Shown here one piece after another: positions 22,435-30,297 of a stretch of DNA of 44,230 bases. Made by a program: the position numbers and the translations under genes. Origin of the DNA: Marinobacter sp. (lineage in GTDB: Bacteria > Pseudomonadota > Gammaproteobacteria > Pseudomonadales > Oleiphilaceae); NCBI GenBank assembly GCA_018623515.1, contig JAAZVL010000005.1, positions 1 to 44,230 of the forward strand. Reading direction: 5' to 3'. Within the stretch, counting starts at the first letter, position 1; each line of letters starts with the position of its first letter. The notes below the pieces were generated by a model. That model did no database searches and was not told where the DNA came from. It saw only the letters and a program-made list of their open reading frames with translations.

Positions 22435-23139
22435 TCAGGTTGCCCTTTGCAGCAGGAGGTTCCGGATATGGCCGATCGCCCTTGTGGGGTTCAGGCCCTT
22501 CGGGCACACGCTGACACAGTTCATGATACCCCGGCAGCGGAACACACTGAACGGATCGTCCAGGTTGGCCAGTCGATCCGCCTGCGCGGTGTCGCGGCTG
22601 TCCGCCAGGAACCGGTAGGCCTGCAGCAGGCCGGCCGGACCGATGAACTTGTCCGGGTTCCACCAGAAGGACGGGCAGGAGGTGGAACAGCAGGCACAGA
22701 GAATACACTCGTACAGGCCGTCCAGCTTCTCCCGGTCTTCCGGAGACTGCAGACGCTCGATTGCGGGCGCGGGCTTGTCGTTGATGAGGTACGGCATGAC
22801 CTTTTCGTACTGCTTGTAGAACAGGCTCATGTCGACCACCAGGTCACGAATGACCGGCAGCCCCGGCAACGGGCGCAGCACCAGCTTGTTGTTCTTCACC
22901 ACCTGTGAAACCGGGGTGATACAGGCCAGGCCGTTCTTGCCGTTCATGTTCATACCATCGGAGCCGCATACACCTTCACGGCAGGAGCGACGGTAGGACA
23001 TGGTCGGGTCTTTTTCCTTCACCAGATTCAGCACGTCAAGAACCATCAGGTCCTTACCGGCGGGAATCTCCACCTCAACGTCCTGCATATAGGGGGCGTT
23101 GTCAGTCTCGGGATTGTAACGGTACAGGCTTACCAACAT
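22435..23139 (-). CDS. sdhB: Succinate dehydrogenase iron-sulfur subunit
   Basis: SdhB relays electrons from the FAD of SdhA to ubiquinone. The 234-residue protein shows three cluster motifs. The [2Fe-2S] cluster is in SCREGVCGSDGMNMNG with Cys53, Cys58, Asp61 and Cys73; the Asp ligand and spacing match E. coli SdhB. The [4Fe-4S] motif is CILCACCSTSCP. The [3Fe-4S] motif is CRGIMNCVSVCPKGLNP. It follows sdhA after about 16 bases and ends the sdh part of the block. Confidence 0.98.
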   Translation of the reverse strand: MLVSLYRYNPETDNAPYMQDVEVEIPAGKDLMVLDVLNLVKEKDPTMSYRRSCREGVCGSDGMNMNGKNGLACITPVSQVVKNNKLVLRPLPGLPVIRDLVVDMSLFYKQYEKVMPYLINDKPAPAIERLQSPEDREKLDGLYECILCACCSTSCPSFWWNPDKFIGPAGLLQAYRFLADSRDTAQADRLANLDDPFSVFRCRGIMNCVSVCPKGLNPTRAIGHIRNLLLQRAT

Positions 23140-23155
23140 TCTCTACATCCTCCCC

Positions 23156-24928
23156 TTAATAAGTCCGGATCTTCGGCTCGAACATCGGTACGGTCTTCGG
23201 CGCAAAGTTCACGTCACGCTTGCCAACCCGCTTGTCCAGAGGGAAGTACAGGGAGTGCTTGAGCCAATTCTCGTCGTCACGCTCGGTGAAGTCGTTACGG
23301 GCGTGGGCACCACGACTTTCCTTACGCTCGGTGGCGGACTTGGCTGTCGCGTAGGCCACCTCGTACAGGTTGTCGAGCTCCAGCGCCTCGATGCGGGCGG
23401 TATTGAAGGCATCGCTGGTGTCGCCCAAACGGGTCTTCTTAACACGCTCGCCGATTTCCTCGAGCAGCTTGAGACCCTTCTCCATGCTCTCGCCGTCTCG
23501 GAATACACCGAAGTACAACTGCATGCAGTTCTGCAGATCCTTACGAACCTGGGCCACATCCTCACCTTCAGAAGCGCTGTTCAGACGCTCAAGCCGCGCC
23601 ATGGCACGCTTGATGTCTTCTTCACTGGCGCCGTCAACTTCGAAGCCGCCGCGCAGTTGCTCTTCGATGTGCAGACCAGCCGCACGACCGAATACAACCA
23701 GATCCAGCAGAGAGTTACCGCCCAGACGGTTAGCACCGTGTACGGATACACAGGCCGCTTCACCACAGGCAAACAGACCGGGAATCGGCTTGTCGTTGCC
23801 GTTTTCGTCCTGGGTCAGGGCCTGGCCACCAACGTTGGTCGGAATACCACCCATCATATAGTGACAGGTCGGAACAACCGGAATCGGCTCTTTCACAGGA
23901 TCCACGTGCGCAAAGGTGCGGGACAGCTCACAGATGCCCGGCAGACGCAGATTCAGGGTCTCTTCACCCAGGTGATCCAGCTTCAGCAGTACGTGATCCT
24001 TATCAGGACCGCAGCCGCGACCTTCCAGGATTTCCAGAACCATGGAGCGGGCCACAACATCACGGCCAGCCAGGTCCTTCGCGTTCGGAGCATAGCGCTC
24101 CATGAAACGCTCACCCTCGGAGTTGATCAGGTAACCACCCTCACCCCGACAACCTTCGGTCACCAGTGTGCCGGCGCCGTGGATACCGGTCGGGTGGAAC
24201 TGCCACATTTCCATATCCTGCACCGGGAAGCCGGCACGCAGGGCCATACCAATACCGTCACCGGTGTTGATCATGGCGTTGGTGGTGGAAGCGTAAATAC
24301 GGCCGGCACCACCGGTAGCCAGAACCGTGGCCTTGGACTTGATGTAGCAGACTTCACCAGTCTCGATCTCGATGGCAACAACACCAACGACTTCATCCTT
24401 GGCATTCTTGACCAGATCGACGGCGTACCACTCATTAAGGAAGGTGGTACCGCCCTTCAGGTTCGCCTGGTACAGGGTGTGCAAAAGAGCATGACCGGTA
24501 CGGTCGGCAGCGGCACAGGTACGGGCCGCCTGGCCTCCTTTACCATAGTCCTTGGACTGACCGCCGAACGGACGCTGGTAGATGCGGCCCTGCTCGGTAC
24601 GGGAGAACGGCAGACCCATGTGCTCCAGCTCGAAAACAGCCTGGGGACCTACAGAACACATGTACTCAATCGCGTCCTGGTCACCGATATAGTCGGAACC
24701 CTTGACGGTGTCATACATGTGCCAGCGCCAGTCATCGTTGGGATCGGCACTTGCAATCGCGCAGGTGATACCACCCTGGGCGGACACGGTGTGAGACCGG
24801 GTCGGAAACACTTTCGTGATACACGCGGTATTGATACCGGATTCAGTCAGCTGAAGGGCGGCTCGCATACCGGCACCGCCACCACCGATAACAATCGCGT
24901 CAAAAGACATGGTCTTGATGTTAGCCAT
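23156..24928 (-). CDS. sdhA: Succinate dehydrogenase flavoprotein subunit
   Basis: SdhA oxidises succinate to fumarate on the cytoplasmic face of the inner membrane. The 590-residue protein has the dinucleotide-binding [10 protein letters not shown] near residue 16. The covalently flavinylated His is in [11 protein letters not shown] (His46). Substrate-site blocks are [29 protein letters not shown] and the family motif [19 protein letters not shown]. It lies 3 bases after sdhD and is cotranscribed with sdhCDB. Confidence 0.98.
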   Translation of the reverse strand: MANIKTMSFDAIVIGGGGAGMRAALQLTESGINTACITKVFPTRSHTVSAQGGITCAIASADPNDDWRWHMYDTVKGSDYIGDQDAIEYMCSVGPQAVFELEHMGLPFSRTEQGRIYQRPFGGQSKDYGKGGQAARTCAAADRTGHALLHTLYQANLKGGTTFLNEWYAVDLVKNAKDEVVGVVAIEIETGEVCYIKSKATVLATGGAGRIYASTTNAMINTGDGIGMALRAGFPVQDMEMWQFHPTGIHGAGTLVTEGCRGEGGYLINSEGERFMERYAPNAKDLAGRDVVARSMVLEILEGRGCGPDKDHVLLKLDHLGEETLNLRLPGICELSRTFAHVDPVKEPIPVVPTCHYMMGGIPTNVGGQALTQDENGNDKPIPGLFACGEAACVSVHGANRLGGNSLLDLVVFGRAAGLHIEEQLRGGFEVDGASEEDIKRAMARLERLNSASEGEDVAQVRKDLQNCMQLYFGVFRDGESMEKGLKLLEEIGERVKKTRLGDTSDAFNTARIEALELDNLYEVAYATAKSATERKESRGAHARNDFTERDDENWLKHSLYFPLDKRVGKRDVNFAPKTVPMFEPKIRTY

Positions 24929-24931
24929 CGA

Positions 24932-25279
24932 TTAAAGCCCCCAAAGAATCTGAATGCCCCACACCACATACACGAAAATCACGAGTACGCAGGCAGTCTG
25001 GAACAGGAAACGCTGCAACGCGGATTTGATGTAGTCGGTGGAAACGGTCCACAAGCCAACCCAGGCGTGCCCGGCAATGGACAGCAGCGCCAGCAGTGTG
25101 AAGATTTTGAACCATCCCTGACCGAAAAGAGCGGACCAGGACTGATAATCGACATCAGTGGTCACAAAAAAGCCAAGGAGGAACAGTGTGTAAAGGGCTA
25201 ATACGTAAGCGGTGACCCGCTGGATGATCCAGTCCTGGATCCCGTTACGACCAATATTCGTTGCGCTGTTCATGCCCAT
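24932..25279 (-). CDS. sdhD: Succinate dehydrogenase membrane anchor SdhD
   Basis: SdhD is one of the two hydrophobic anchors that hold heme b and the ubiquinone site. The 115-residue protein has three membrane helices (about 18-38, 52-75 and 88-112). HAWVGLWTVSTDYIKS contains the expected heme-ligand His and the quinone-site Asp-Tyr region. I keep the ATG at 25279 because AGGAG lies seven bases upstream. An ATG two codons later (25273) forms an ATGA overlap with the sdhC stop and is the alternative start. Confidence 0.93.
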   Translation of the reverse strand: MGMNSATNIGRNGIQDWIIQRVTAYVLALYTLFLLGFFVTTDVDYQSWSALFGQGWFKIFTLLALLSIAGHAWVGLWTVSTDYIKSALQRFLFQTACVLVIFVYVVWGIQILWGL

Positions 25280-25647
25280 ACCCAGACTCCTGCCAGAACG
25301 ATGAGAATGACGGAAACCACGATCGTAGCTTTCGCAGCGAGGCGACCGCTCTCAAGCTCTTCACCGATGCCCATATCCATGAACAGATGTTTGATACCTG
25401 CAACCAGGTGGTAAAGCAGAGCAGACAAAATGCCCCAGGTAATCAGCTTGGCAAGGAAGCTGTCCAGCAGTTCACTTACCCGACTGAACCCTTCTTCCCC
25501 GGACAGGGAAAGCTGAAGCCCATAAAGCAGGAACGCAACACCAACAAAAATGATGATGCCGCTGATACGGTGCAATATGGACGTAATGGCTGGCAGTGGA
25601 AAATGAAACTTGCCGAGATCGAGATTTACTGGTCGTTTGCTATTCAC
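25270..25647 (-). CDS. sdhC: Succinate dehydrogenase cytochrome b556 subunit SdhC (GTG start)
   Basis: SdhC is the first gene of the sdh-suc block and the second membrane anchor. The 125-residue protein begins at GTG (MNSKRPVNLDLGKFHFPLPAITSILHRISGI). The SILHRISG motif is the quinone-site signature. The heme-ligand His is in ALLYHLVAGIKHLFMD. Three membrane helices are visible (about 27-47, 65-90 and 105-124). It overlaps sdhD by several bases and is divergent from gltA. Confidence 0.95.
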   Translation of the reverse strand: MNSKRPVNLDLGKFHFPLPAITSILHRISGIIIFVGVAFLLYGLQLSLSGEEGFSRVSELLDSFLAKLITWGILSALLYHLVAGIKHLFMDMGIGEELESGRLAAKATIVVSVILIVLAGVWVWA

Positions 25648-25833
25648 AGCGCTCTCACACTCTCTCTTGGTTCCGCGAAGCCGGCGAACCGACGTCGTGC
25701 GGATGGTTGGTATGTAAGGTTCGGCCGAACGGTACGAAACCGCTAACCGATTGGTTCAGGAGGGCGGATGCCATCCAGATAGCTTGCTATGCTGCAGCTT
25801 GCGTGAAAGTGCATCCCCGATTCCGGGCTACGG

Positions 25834-25862
25834 ATTATAAGGAGTGACCCTTACAATTACAA
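25834..25862 (-). promoter_or_regulatory. Sigma-70 promoter candidate for sdhCDAB-suc
   Basis: Minus-strand TTGTAA, a 17-base spacer and a perfect TATAAT. The predicted leader before the sdhC GTG would be about 180 bases. Confidence 0.6.
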
Positions 25863-26012
25863 ACGGGATACCCTTCCGGAACCGCCTAATTACGGGGGTT
25901 AAGACAGCTATAAGGATTATTGACAAATCCGTTTGTGCATTGCATCAGGCTCTGTTCGGGATTTCCCTGATTTACATCAATGCCCAATTCGACCTTTTTC
26001 CCGCACCCTCCA

Positions 26013-26040
26013 TTGACAAAAAAAGCTGACGCCCTATATT
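26013..26040 (+). promoter_or_regulatory. Sigma-70 promoter candidate for gltA
   Basis: A perfect TTGACA, a 16-base spacer and TATATT, giving a leader of about 80 bases before the gltA ATG. A second GATAAT hexamer at 26057 lacks a good -35. Confidence 0.7.
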
Positions 26041-26127
26041 TTGCCGCCAGTTTTGCGATAATACGCGCCTTCTAGCGCATCGACACATGCAGATAAAGCT
26101 TCCAAAGCTGATAAATAGGAGAGCACC

Positions 26128-27402
26128 ATGACCGACAGGAAAGCCACGCTCTCGGTGGGGGACAAGTCCATTGAGCTACCGATTTATTCCGGCACCGTCG
26201 GCCCTGACGTTATCGACGTACGAGGCCTGGTCCAGGAAGGCGTTTTCACCTACGACCCGGGATTTGTTTCCACAGCGGCCTGCGAATCAGCCATTACCTA
26301 TATAGACGGTGCGAACGGCGTTCTCCTGCACCGTGGCTACCCTATTGACCAGCTTGCGGAGTACTCGGACTACCTGGAAGTCTGCTACCTGCTGCTGAAC
26401 GGTGAACTGCCGTCCGAGGAAGAGAACAAGCGCTTCCACGACACCATCAAGAACCACACCATGCTGCACGACCAGATGCGCAACTTCTTCAACGGCTTCC
26501 GCCGTGACGCGCATCCGATGGCCATCATGTGCGGCGTTGTCGGCGCACTGTCCGCGTTCTACCACGACCAGATGGACGTCACCGACGAGACCCAGCGCCA
26601 GATCACCGCGCACCGCCTGATCGCCAAGATGCCGACCATCGCCGCCTGGTGTTACAAGTACAGCCTGGGTCAGCCGTTCATGTATCCGCGGAACGACCTG
26701 TCCTACTCCGAGAACTTCCTGCAGATGATGTTTGGCGTTCCCTGTGAGGAATACAAGCCGAACCCGGTTCTGGCCAAGGCCATGGACAAGATTTTCATCC
26801 TGCACGCGGACCACGAGCAGAACGCGTCTACATCTACCGTGCGTCTGGCCGGCTCCACCGGCGCCAACCCGTACGCCTGTATCGCTTCCGGCATTGCCGC
26901 CCTGTGGGGTCCGGCTCACGGTGGCGCCAACGAGGCGGTACTGGACATGCTGGCCGAAATCGGCGACGAAGCCAACATCGAGAAGTTTATCGAGAAGGCC
27001 AAGGACAAAGACGATCCGTTCCGTCTGATGGGCTTCGGTCACCGCGTTTACAAGAACTTCGACCCACGCGCCAAGGTCATGCGCGAGACCGCACACGAAG
27101 TTCTGAAGGAGCTGGGCCTGGAAAACGATCCGCTGCTCAAGATCGCCCAGCGTCTGGAAAAGATCGCCCTGGAGGACGAGTACTTCGTGGAGCGCAAGCT
27201 CTACCCGAACGTCGACTTCTACTCCGGCATCATCCTGAAGGCGATCGGCATTCCGACCTCCATGTTCACCGTGATCTTCGCCATGGCCCGCACCATTGGC
27301 TGGTTCTCCCACTGGAACGAAATGGTCAGCGGCAACTACCGCATCGGCCGTCCGCGCCAGCTGTACACCGGTTCCGAAAAGCGGGACTATCCGAAGAAGT
27401 AA
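26128..27402 (+). CDS. gltA: Citrate synthase
   Basis: GltA condenses oxaloacetate and acetyl-CoA at the entry of the TCA cycle. The 424-residue length and N-terminal extension ([34 protein letters not shown]) fit the hexameric, NADH-sensitive type of Gram-negative bacteria. Catalytic blocks are [46 protein letters not shown] and [21 protein letters not shown] lies about eight bases before the ATG. It is divergent from sdhC and ends at a strong terminator. Confidence 0.98.
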   Translation: MTDRKATLSVGDKSIELPIYSGTVGPDVIDVRGLVQEGVFTYDPGFVSTAACESAITYIDGANGVLLHRGYPIDQLAEYSDYLEVCYLLLNGELPSEEENKRFHDTIKNHTMLHDQMRNFFNGFRRDAHPMAIMCGVVGALSAFYHDQMDVTDETQRQITAHRLIAKMPTIAAWCYKYSLGQPFMYPRNDLSYSENFLQMMFGVPCEEYKPNPVLAKAMDKIFILHADHEQNASTSTVRLAGSTGANPYACIASGIAALWGPAHGGANEAVLDMLAEIGDEANIEKFIEKAKDKDDPFRLMGFGHRVYKNFDPRAKVMRETAHEVLKELGLENDPLLKIAQRLEKIALEDEYFVERKLYPNVDFYSGIILKAIGIPTSMFTVIFAMARTIGWFSHWNEMVSGNYRIGRPRQLYTGSEKRDYPKK

Positions 27403-27432
27403 GTCTTTCAGAGACTTGCCGATCGGAACGAG

Positions 27433-27463
27433 AGAGGCCGCTGATTCCAGCGGCCTCTTTTTT
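27433..27463 (+). terminator. Rho-independent terminator after gltA
   Basis: An 11-bp perfect stem AGAGGCCGCTG/CAGCGGCCTCT with the 4-base loop ATTC is followed by a run of T residues. It also lies just beyond the 3' end of the convergent esterase-family gene. Confidence 0.95.
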
Positions 27464-27480
27464 ATGCTCCAACTGCCAAC

Positions 27481-28827
27481 TTACAGCCCGAACGGATAGG
27501 TATCCGGAACCCCCGGCAATACCCCCGTAGCAAATGGAGTGATCGCCCGGGTCTCATCCAGCCAGATATATTCATCAAACTGCTCCGGCAGACAGGCCCG
27601 GAAATAATGACTCTGCCGCTCCGTTTCCGGCCGGTAGATCACCCCGATGGCCCGCTCCAGAAACCGCTCCGATAATGCCTCAAGCACCCCACCCTGCGCC
27701 TTCTGAAACGGAAGCAGAAACCCCGGAAGTCGGGTCTGATGGCACAACCGCTCGAAACTACCCTCCAGTGATGGCCTGACCTGCTTGATTTCCATCGGCG
27801 CATCCCAGTTTGACGCCGCGGCCACCGTACCATGATCGGTGCCGAATCCGATGGTATAGAGTTCCTTGCCAAAACTGGCCCTGCACAGTCTGCCGATATT
27901 GAACTCGCCCCGCCGGCTCATGTCCGTCGCATCGGAGTCGCCGACATGGCTGTTATGGGCCCAGACCACCGCCTTGCAGCCATCCCCGTAGTGCCCCAAG
28001 AGGGATTCCAGCGTCTCGAACATGTGGGTGTCGCGCAGGTTCCAGGCGCTGTGGGAACCGTAATACATGGTGCGATAGTATTCCTCGGCATCCGCCACCA
28101 ATCGGGCATTCTGCACGGCATCCAGGAAACGGTCGGAATCGTGCTCCGCATATCGGCGATGCCGGCTGAGCAACTCGTTGAGCATGTCCAGGACAGGCTT
28201 TTCACAGGTCTGGTAGTGCGGATTGAGGGCTGCTTTGGCGTATGTCGCCGGTTCATCTTCGAACGGCGCCAGGCACTCATAGCGCTGGCGAGCATGGATC
28301 GCGAGGTCCGGGTCCACCTCCTCAAGGTACTCAAGGACCGCGCGGATCGAGCTGTAAAGGCTGTATAGATCCAAGCCATGAAAAGCGACCCGCTCGTGCG
28401 CAGGGCGCTCGCTGTTGTGCTCATGCAACCAGTCGACAAAGCCCCGCACCTCCTCATTGCGCCACATCCAGGTGGGGAAACGGGAAAAGGCAGTCCATTC
28501 CGAGGGCGGGTACTCGGCGTGGCGGACATAATGATCCACACGGGCCGCGTCCGGCCAGTCCCCTTCAATGGCCACAAAGGAAAACCCCTTCCTCTCGATC
28601 AGGGCGCGAGTGATGCTTTGGCGGGCGAGGTAAAATTCTGCTGTACCGTGGGAAGCCTCTCCTAGAAGCACTACTCGCGCATCGCCAATACGAGTGAGCA
28701 GGTCATTGAGAGGCAGGGCGCTCACGGAATTGAAAGGCTCGGCAAGATTGGCCATTGCCCTGGAAAGATCTGGGCCGCCCGCACCCGCGCCCCCCCCAAA
28801 ACCGAATGGATCAGAACCGATGGCCAT
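27481..28827 (-). CDS. Erythromycin esterase-family protein
   Basis: The 448-residue protein belongs to the erythromycin esterase (EreA/EreB-like) superfamily. The catalytic-type motif LLGEASHGTAEFY (Glu57, His60) is followed by an acidic residue in VAIEGDWPDA (Glu88). WAHNSHVGD and the central YRTMYYGSHSAWNLRD segment also fit. The N terminus is Gly-rich (FGFGGGAGAGG) and unlike the core. Many environmental members are not macrolide esterases and are found fused to or next to phosphoribosyltransferases. No such partner is visible here, so the substrate is unknown and a resistance role should not be assumed. GGGAGGG precedes the ATG. It is convergent with gltA and probably monocistronic. Confidence 0.85.
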   Translation of the reverse strand: MAIGSDPFGFGGGAGAGGPDLSRAMANLAEPFNSVSALPLNDLLTRIGDARVVLLGEASHGTAEFYLARQSITRALIERKGFSFVAIEGDWPDAARVDHYVRHAEYPPSEWTAFSRFPTWMWRNEEVRGFVDWLHEHNSERPAHERVAFHGLDLYSLYSSIRAVLEYLEEVDPDLAIHARQRYECLAPFEDEPATYAKAALNPHYQTCEKPVLDMLNELLSRHRRYAEHDSDRFLDAVQNARLVADAEEYYRTMYYGSHSAWNLRDTHMFETLESLLGHYGDGCKAVVWAHNSHVGDSDATDMSRRGEFNIGRLCRASFGKELYTIGFGTDHGTVAAASNWDAPMEIKQVRPSLEGSFERLCHQTRLPGFLLPFQKAQGGVLEALSERFLERAIGVIYRPETERQSHYFRACLPEQFDEYIWLDETRAITPFATGVLPGVPDTYPFGL

Positions 28828-29232
28828 GACGAGCCCTCCCCTCAGTCGGTGTCCTTACTACAGTCTAGTACACTTGGGAAAGCTCATGTCAATTCCAGGA
28901 ATAAACCCTACCTAAATGATTTATCTGGAAATTGGCTCGGAGATTACTTTTCAGATTACAGACTGGACCTATGGGCAATCGGTTGGCAGAAAAGTAGATA
29001 CGGTGGATGTGGCCAAGTTCGTGGCCAATGCGTTAAAAACCGGCACGTAACGCAAGCACAGGGCAATGCACGAGCTACTCGTCAGACTGAGACCCTGCTC
29101 AAAATACCTTTGCCATTTGCCGGAATACGCCGGGCACCAGCCAGCCAGTGGCAGATCCTTCCCCCAACGCCCTGGCTCTGTGATACCTTCAGTCAAACTC
29201 AAAAATGAAAAAAACTGAACAGGAGGCGAAAC
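28828..29232. other. Intergenic region between divergent esterase-family and dehydrogenase genes
   Basis: This 405-base gap has one promoter candidate for the minus-strand gene (listed separately) and an AGGAGG ribosome-binding site at 29221-29226 for the plus-strand gene. The 119-codon plus-strand ORF inside it has no recognisable features. I see no RNA gene or repeat. Confidence 0.5.
28865..28892 (-). promoter_or_regulatory. Promoter candidate for the esterase-family gene
   Basis: A perfect minus-strand TTGACA, a 16-base spacer and the weak -10 TACTAG, about 38 bases upstream of the ATG. Confidence 0.45.
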
Positions 29233-30108
29233 ATGGCAACCACTGCAACCTTTATCGGCCTGGGGGTAATGGGCTATCCCATGGCCGGGCACCTGGCCAG
29301 AGCCGGCCTTGAAGTCCGTGTCTGGAACCGGACGGCCACCAAGGCCGAGCAATGGGCTAGCGAATACCAGGGAACCGCCTGCAAGACGATTGCGGAAGCC
29401 GTCAAAGGCGCGGATTTTGTGATGACCTGCGTGGGTGCTGACAAGGATCTGGTTGAGGTGTTTGAGGGCAAGGACGGCATTATTGCCAATGCGCCCGAGG
29501 GCGCCATTCTGATTGATCATACGACCGCATCGGCGGGTGTGGCCGAGCGTCTGGCGGCGGCCGCGGCGAAGCGGAACCAGGCCTTTATCGATGCGCCGGT
29601 TTCGGGCGGCCAGCAGGGGGCGGAGAACGGCAAGTTGACCGTTATGTGTGGCGGGCCGGAAGAGGCTTTTGCCAAGGCGAAGCCGGTGATGGACCACTAC
29701 GGCCGGGCAGTCAATCTGATGGGGCCCGCCGGTAGCGGGCAGAAGACCAAGATGGTCAACCAGATTGCCATCGCGGGTCTGGTGCAGGGGCTGTCAGAGG
29801 CACTGCATTTTGCCGAGCAGGCGAATCTGGATGTGGCAAAGGTGGTGGATGTGATCTCCAAGGGCGCAGCGCAGTCCTGGCAGATGGAAAACCGCTCCGG
29901 GACGATGATCGAGGGCGAGTTCAACCACGGGTTTGCGGTGGACTGGATGCGGAAGGACCTCGGGATTTGCCTGGAGGAAGCGAACAAGATCAATGCGACC
30001 TTGCCAGTGACGGCGCTGGTGGATCAGTTTTATGGGGATGTACAGGCGATGGGGGGCAGTCGGTGGGATACTTCCTCGTTGATTCAGAGGTTGCGGAAGT
30101 TTCGGTGA
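29233..30108 (+). CDS. NAD(P)-dependent beta-hydroxyacid dehydrogenase (3-hydroxyisobutyrate dehydrogenase family)
   Basis: The 291-residue protein has the Rossmann motif FIGLGVMGYPMAGHLARAG (GxGxxG at about 9-14) and the substrate-binding signature DAPVSGGQQGAENGKL (120-134). The catalytic lysine is in GSGQKTKMVNQ (Lys173). It therefore reduces or oxidises a small beta-hydroxyacid or semialdehyde. Candidates are 3-hydroxyisobutyrate, tartronate semialdehyde and glyoxylate/succinic semialdehyde; the sequence alone does not choose. After the Rossmann strand the partner-selecting residues are NRT, which favours NADP(H) by analogy with plant and bacterial glyoxylate reductases. AGGAGG lies seven bases before the ATG. 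It is convergent with topA across the palindromic repeat cluster. Confidence 0.9.
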   Translation: MATTATFIGLGVMGYPMAGHLARAGLEVRVWNRTATKAEQWASEYQGTACKTIAEAVKGADFVMTCVGADKDLVEVFEGKDGIIANAPEGAILIDHTTASAGVAERLAAAAAKRNQAFIDAPVSGGQQGAENGKLTVMCGGPEEAFAKAKPVMDHYGRAVNLMGPAGSGQKTKMVNQIAIAGLVQGLSEALHFAEQANLDVAKVVDVISKGAAQSWQMENRSGTMIEGEFNHGFAVDWMRKDLGICLEEANKINATLPVTALVDQFYGDVQAMGGSRWDTSSLIQRLRKFR

Positions 30109-30129
30109 GTGCGGGGTAGGTATGAAGAA

Positions 30130-30160
30130 GGGGTCAGATGAACGGAGTTCATCAGACCCC
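30130..30160 (+). repeat. Palindromic repeat unit 1
   Basis: GGGGTCAGATGAAC-GGA-GTTCATCAGACCCC: 13 paired bases, one A-A mismatch and a 3-base loop. It is followed by agagtaag, nearly the same flank as after unit 3. Confidence 0.85.
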
Positions 30161-30178
30161 AGAGTAAGGGCTGGCACT

Positions 30179-30208
30179 GGGGTCTGATGAAAGCCTTCAT
30201 CTGACCCC
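30179..30208 (-). repeat. Palindromic repeat unit 2 (inverted)
   Basis: GGGGTCTGATGAA-AGCC-TTCATCTGACCCC: 12 paired bases with one T-T mismatch. It is the reverse complement of the unit 1/3 type, with a slightly different loop. Confidence 0.85.
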
Positions 30209-30239
30209 GTCTTGGGTCGAGAGCTGGAAGTTTGGACTT

Positions 30240-30270
30240 GGGGTCAGATGAACAGAGTTCATCAGACCCC
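30240..30270 (+). repeat. Palindromic repeat unit 3
   Basis: This unit differs from unit 1 at a single loop base (ACAGAG versus ACGGAG) and is followed by tgagtaag. Confidence 0.85.
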
Positions 30271-30275
30271 TGAGT

Positions 30276-30297
30276 AAGCCCCCTGAGTATGGGGCTT
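30276..30297. other. Short hairpin abutting the topA stop codon
   Basis: AAGCCCC and GGGGCTT form a 7-bp perfect stem around an 8-base loop. The stem touches the topA TAA. It has no U-tract in either direction, so termination is possible but not shown. Confidence 0.4.

Larger units (their letters stand above)
25648..26127. other. Divergent sdhC/gltA promoter region
   Basis: This 480-base gap is clearly more AT-rich in its right half than the surrounding genes. It holds one good promoter candidate for each direction. A 61-codon plus-strand ORF (25844-26029) has no visible ribosome-binding site of note and no recognisable motif; I treat it as noise. Confidence 0.6.
30130..30270. repeat. Cluster of three alternating palindromic repeats (REP/BIME-like)
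   Basis: Three 30-31-base imperfect palindromes built on GGGGTCAGATGAA lie between the convergent dehydrogenase and topA genes. The first and third are in the same orientation. The middle one is the reverse complement, recognisable by the position of the single central A-A or T-T mismatch. Alternating orientation in a convergent intergenic gap is the usual layout of REP/BIME elements, which are mobilised in trans by REP-associated tyrosine transposases. No such transposase gene is in the window. Confidence 0.8.

Noticed and set aside
22289-22708. 139-codon minus-strand ORF spanning the sdhB 3' end
   Set aside because: It is in another frame of sdhB and continues through the hairpin; no supported start or domain.
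23255-25201. 648-codon plus-strand ORF across sdhA/sdhD
   Set aside because: Antisense shadow of sdhA; composition rich in Thr, Gly and His with no recognisable domain.
25844-26029. 61-codon ORF in the sdhC/gltA gap
   Set aside because: It overlaps the promoter elements, has no family motif, and its composition matches AT-rich spacer DNA.
26287-27312. 341-codon minus-strand ORF across gltA
   Set aside because: Antisense to gltA, which has full citrate synthase motifs.
27481-28827. Reading the esterase-family gene as a macrolide resistance determinant
   Set aside because: Family membership alone does not show macrolide hydrolysis and no mobile context is present.
28849-29208. 119-codon plus-strand ORF in the gap before the dehydrogenase
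   Set aside because: No ribosome-binding site, no recognisable domain; most of the gap looks like spacer.
30276-30297. Hairpin at the topA stop as a classical terminator
   Set aside because: No U-tract follows in either direction; it is listed only as a hairpin.
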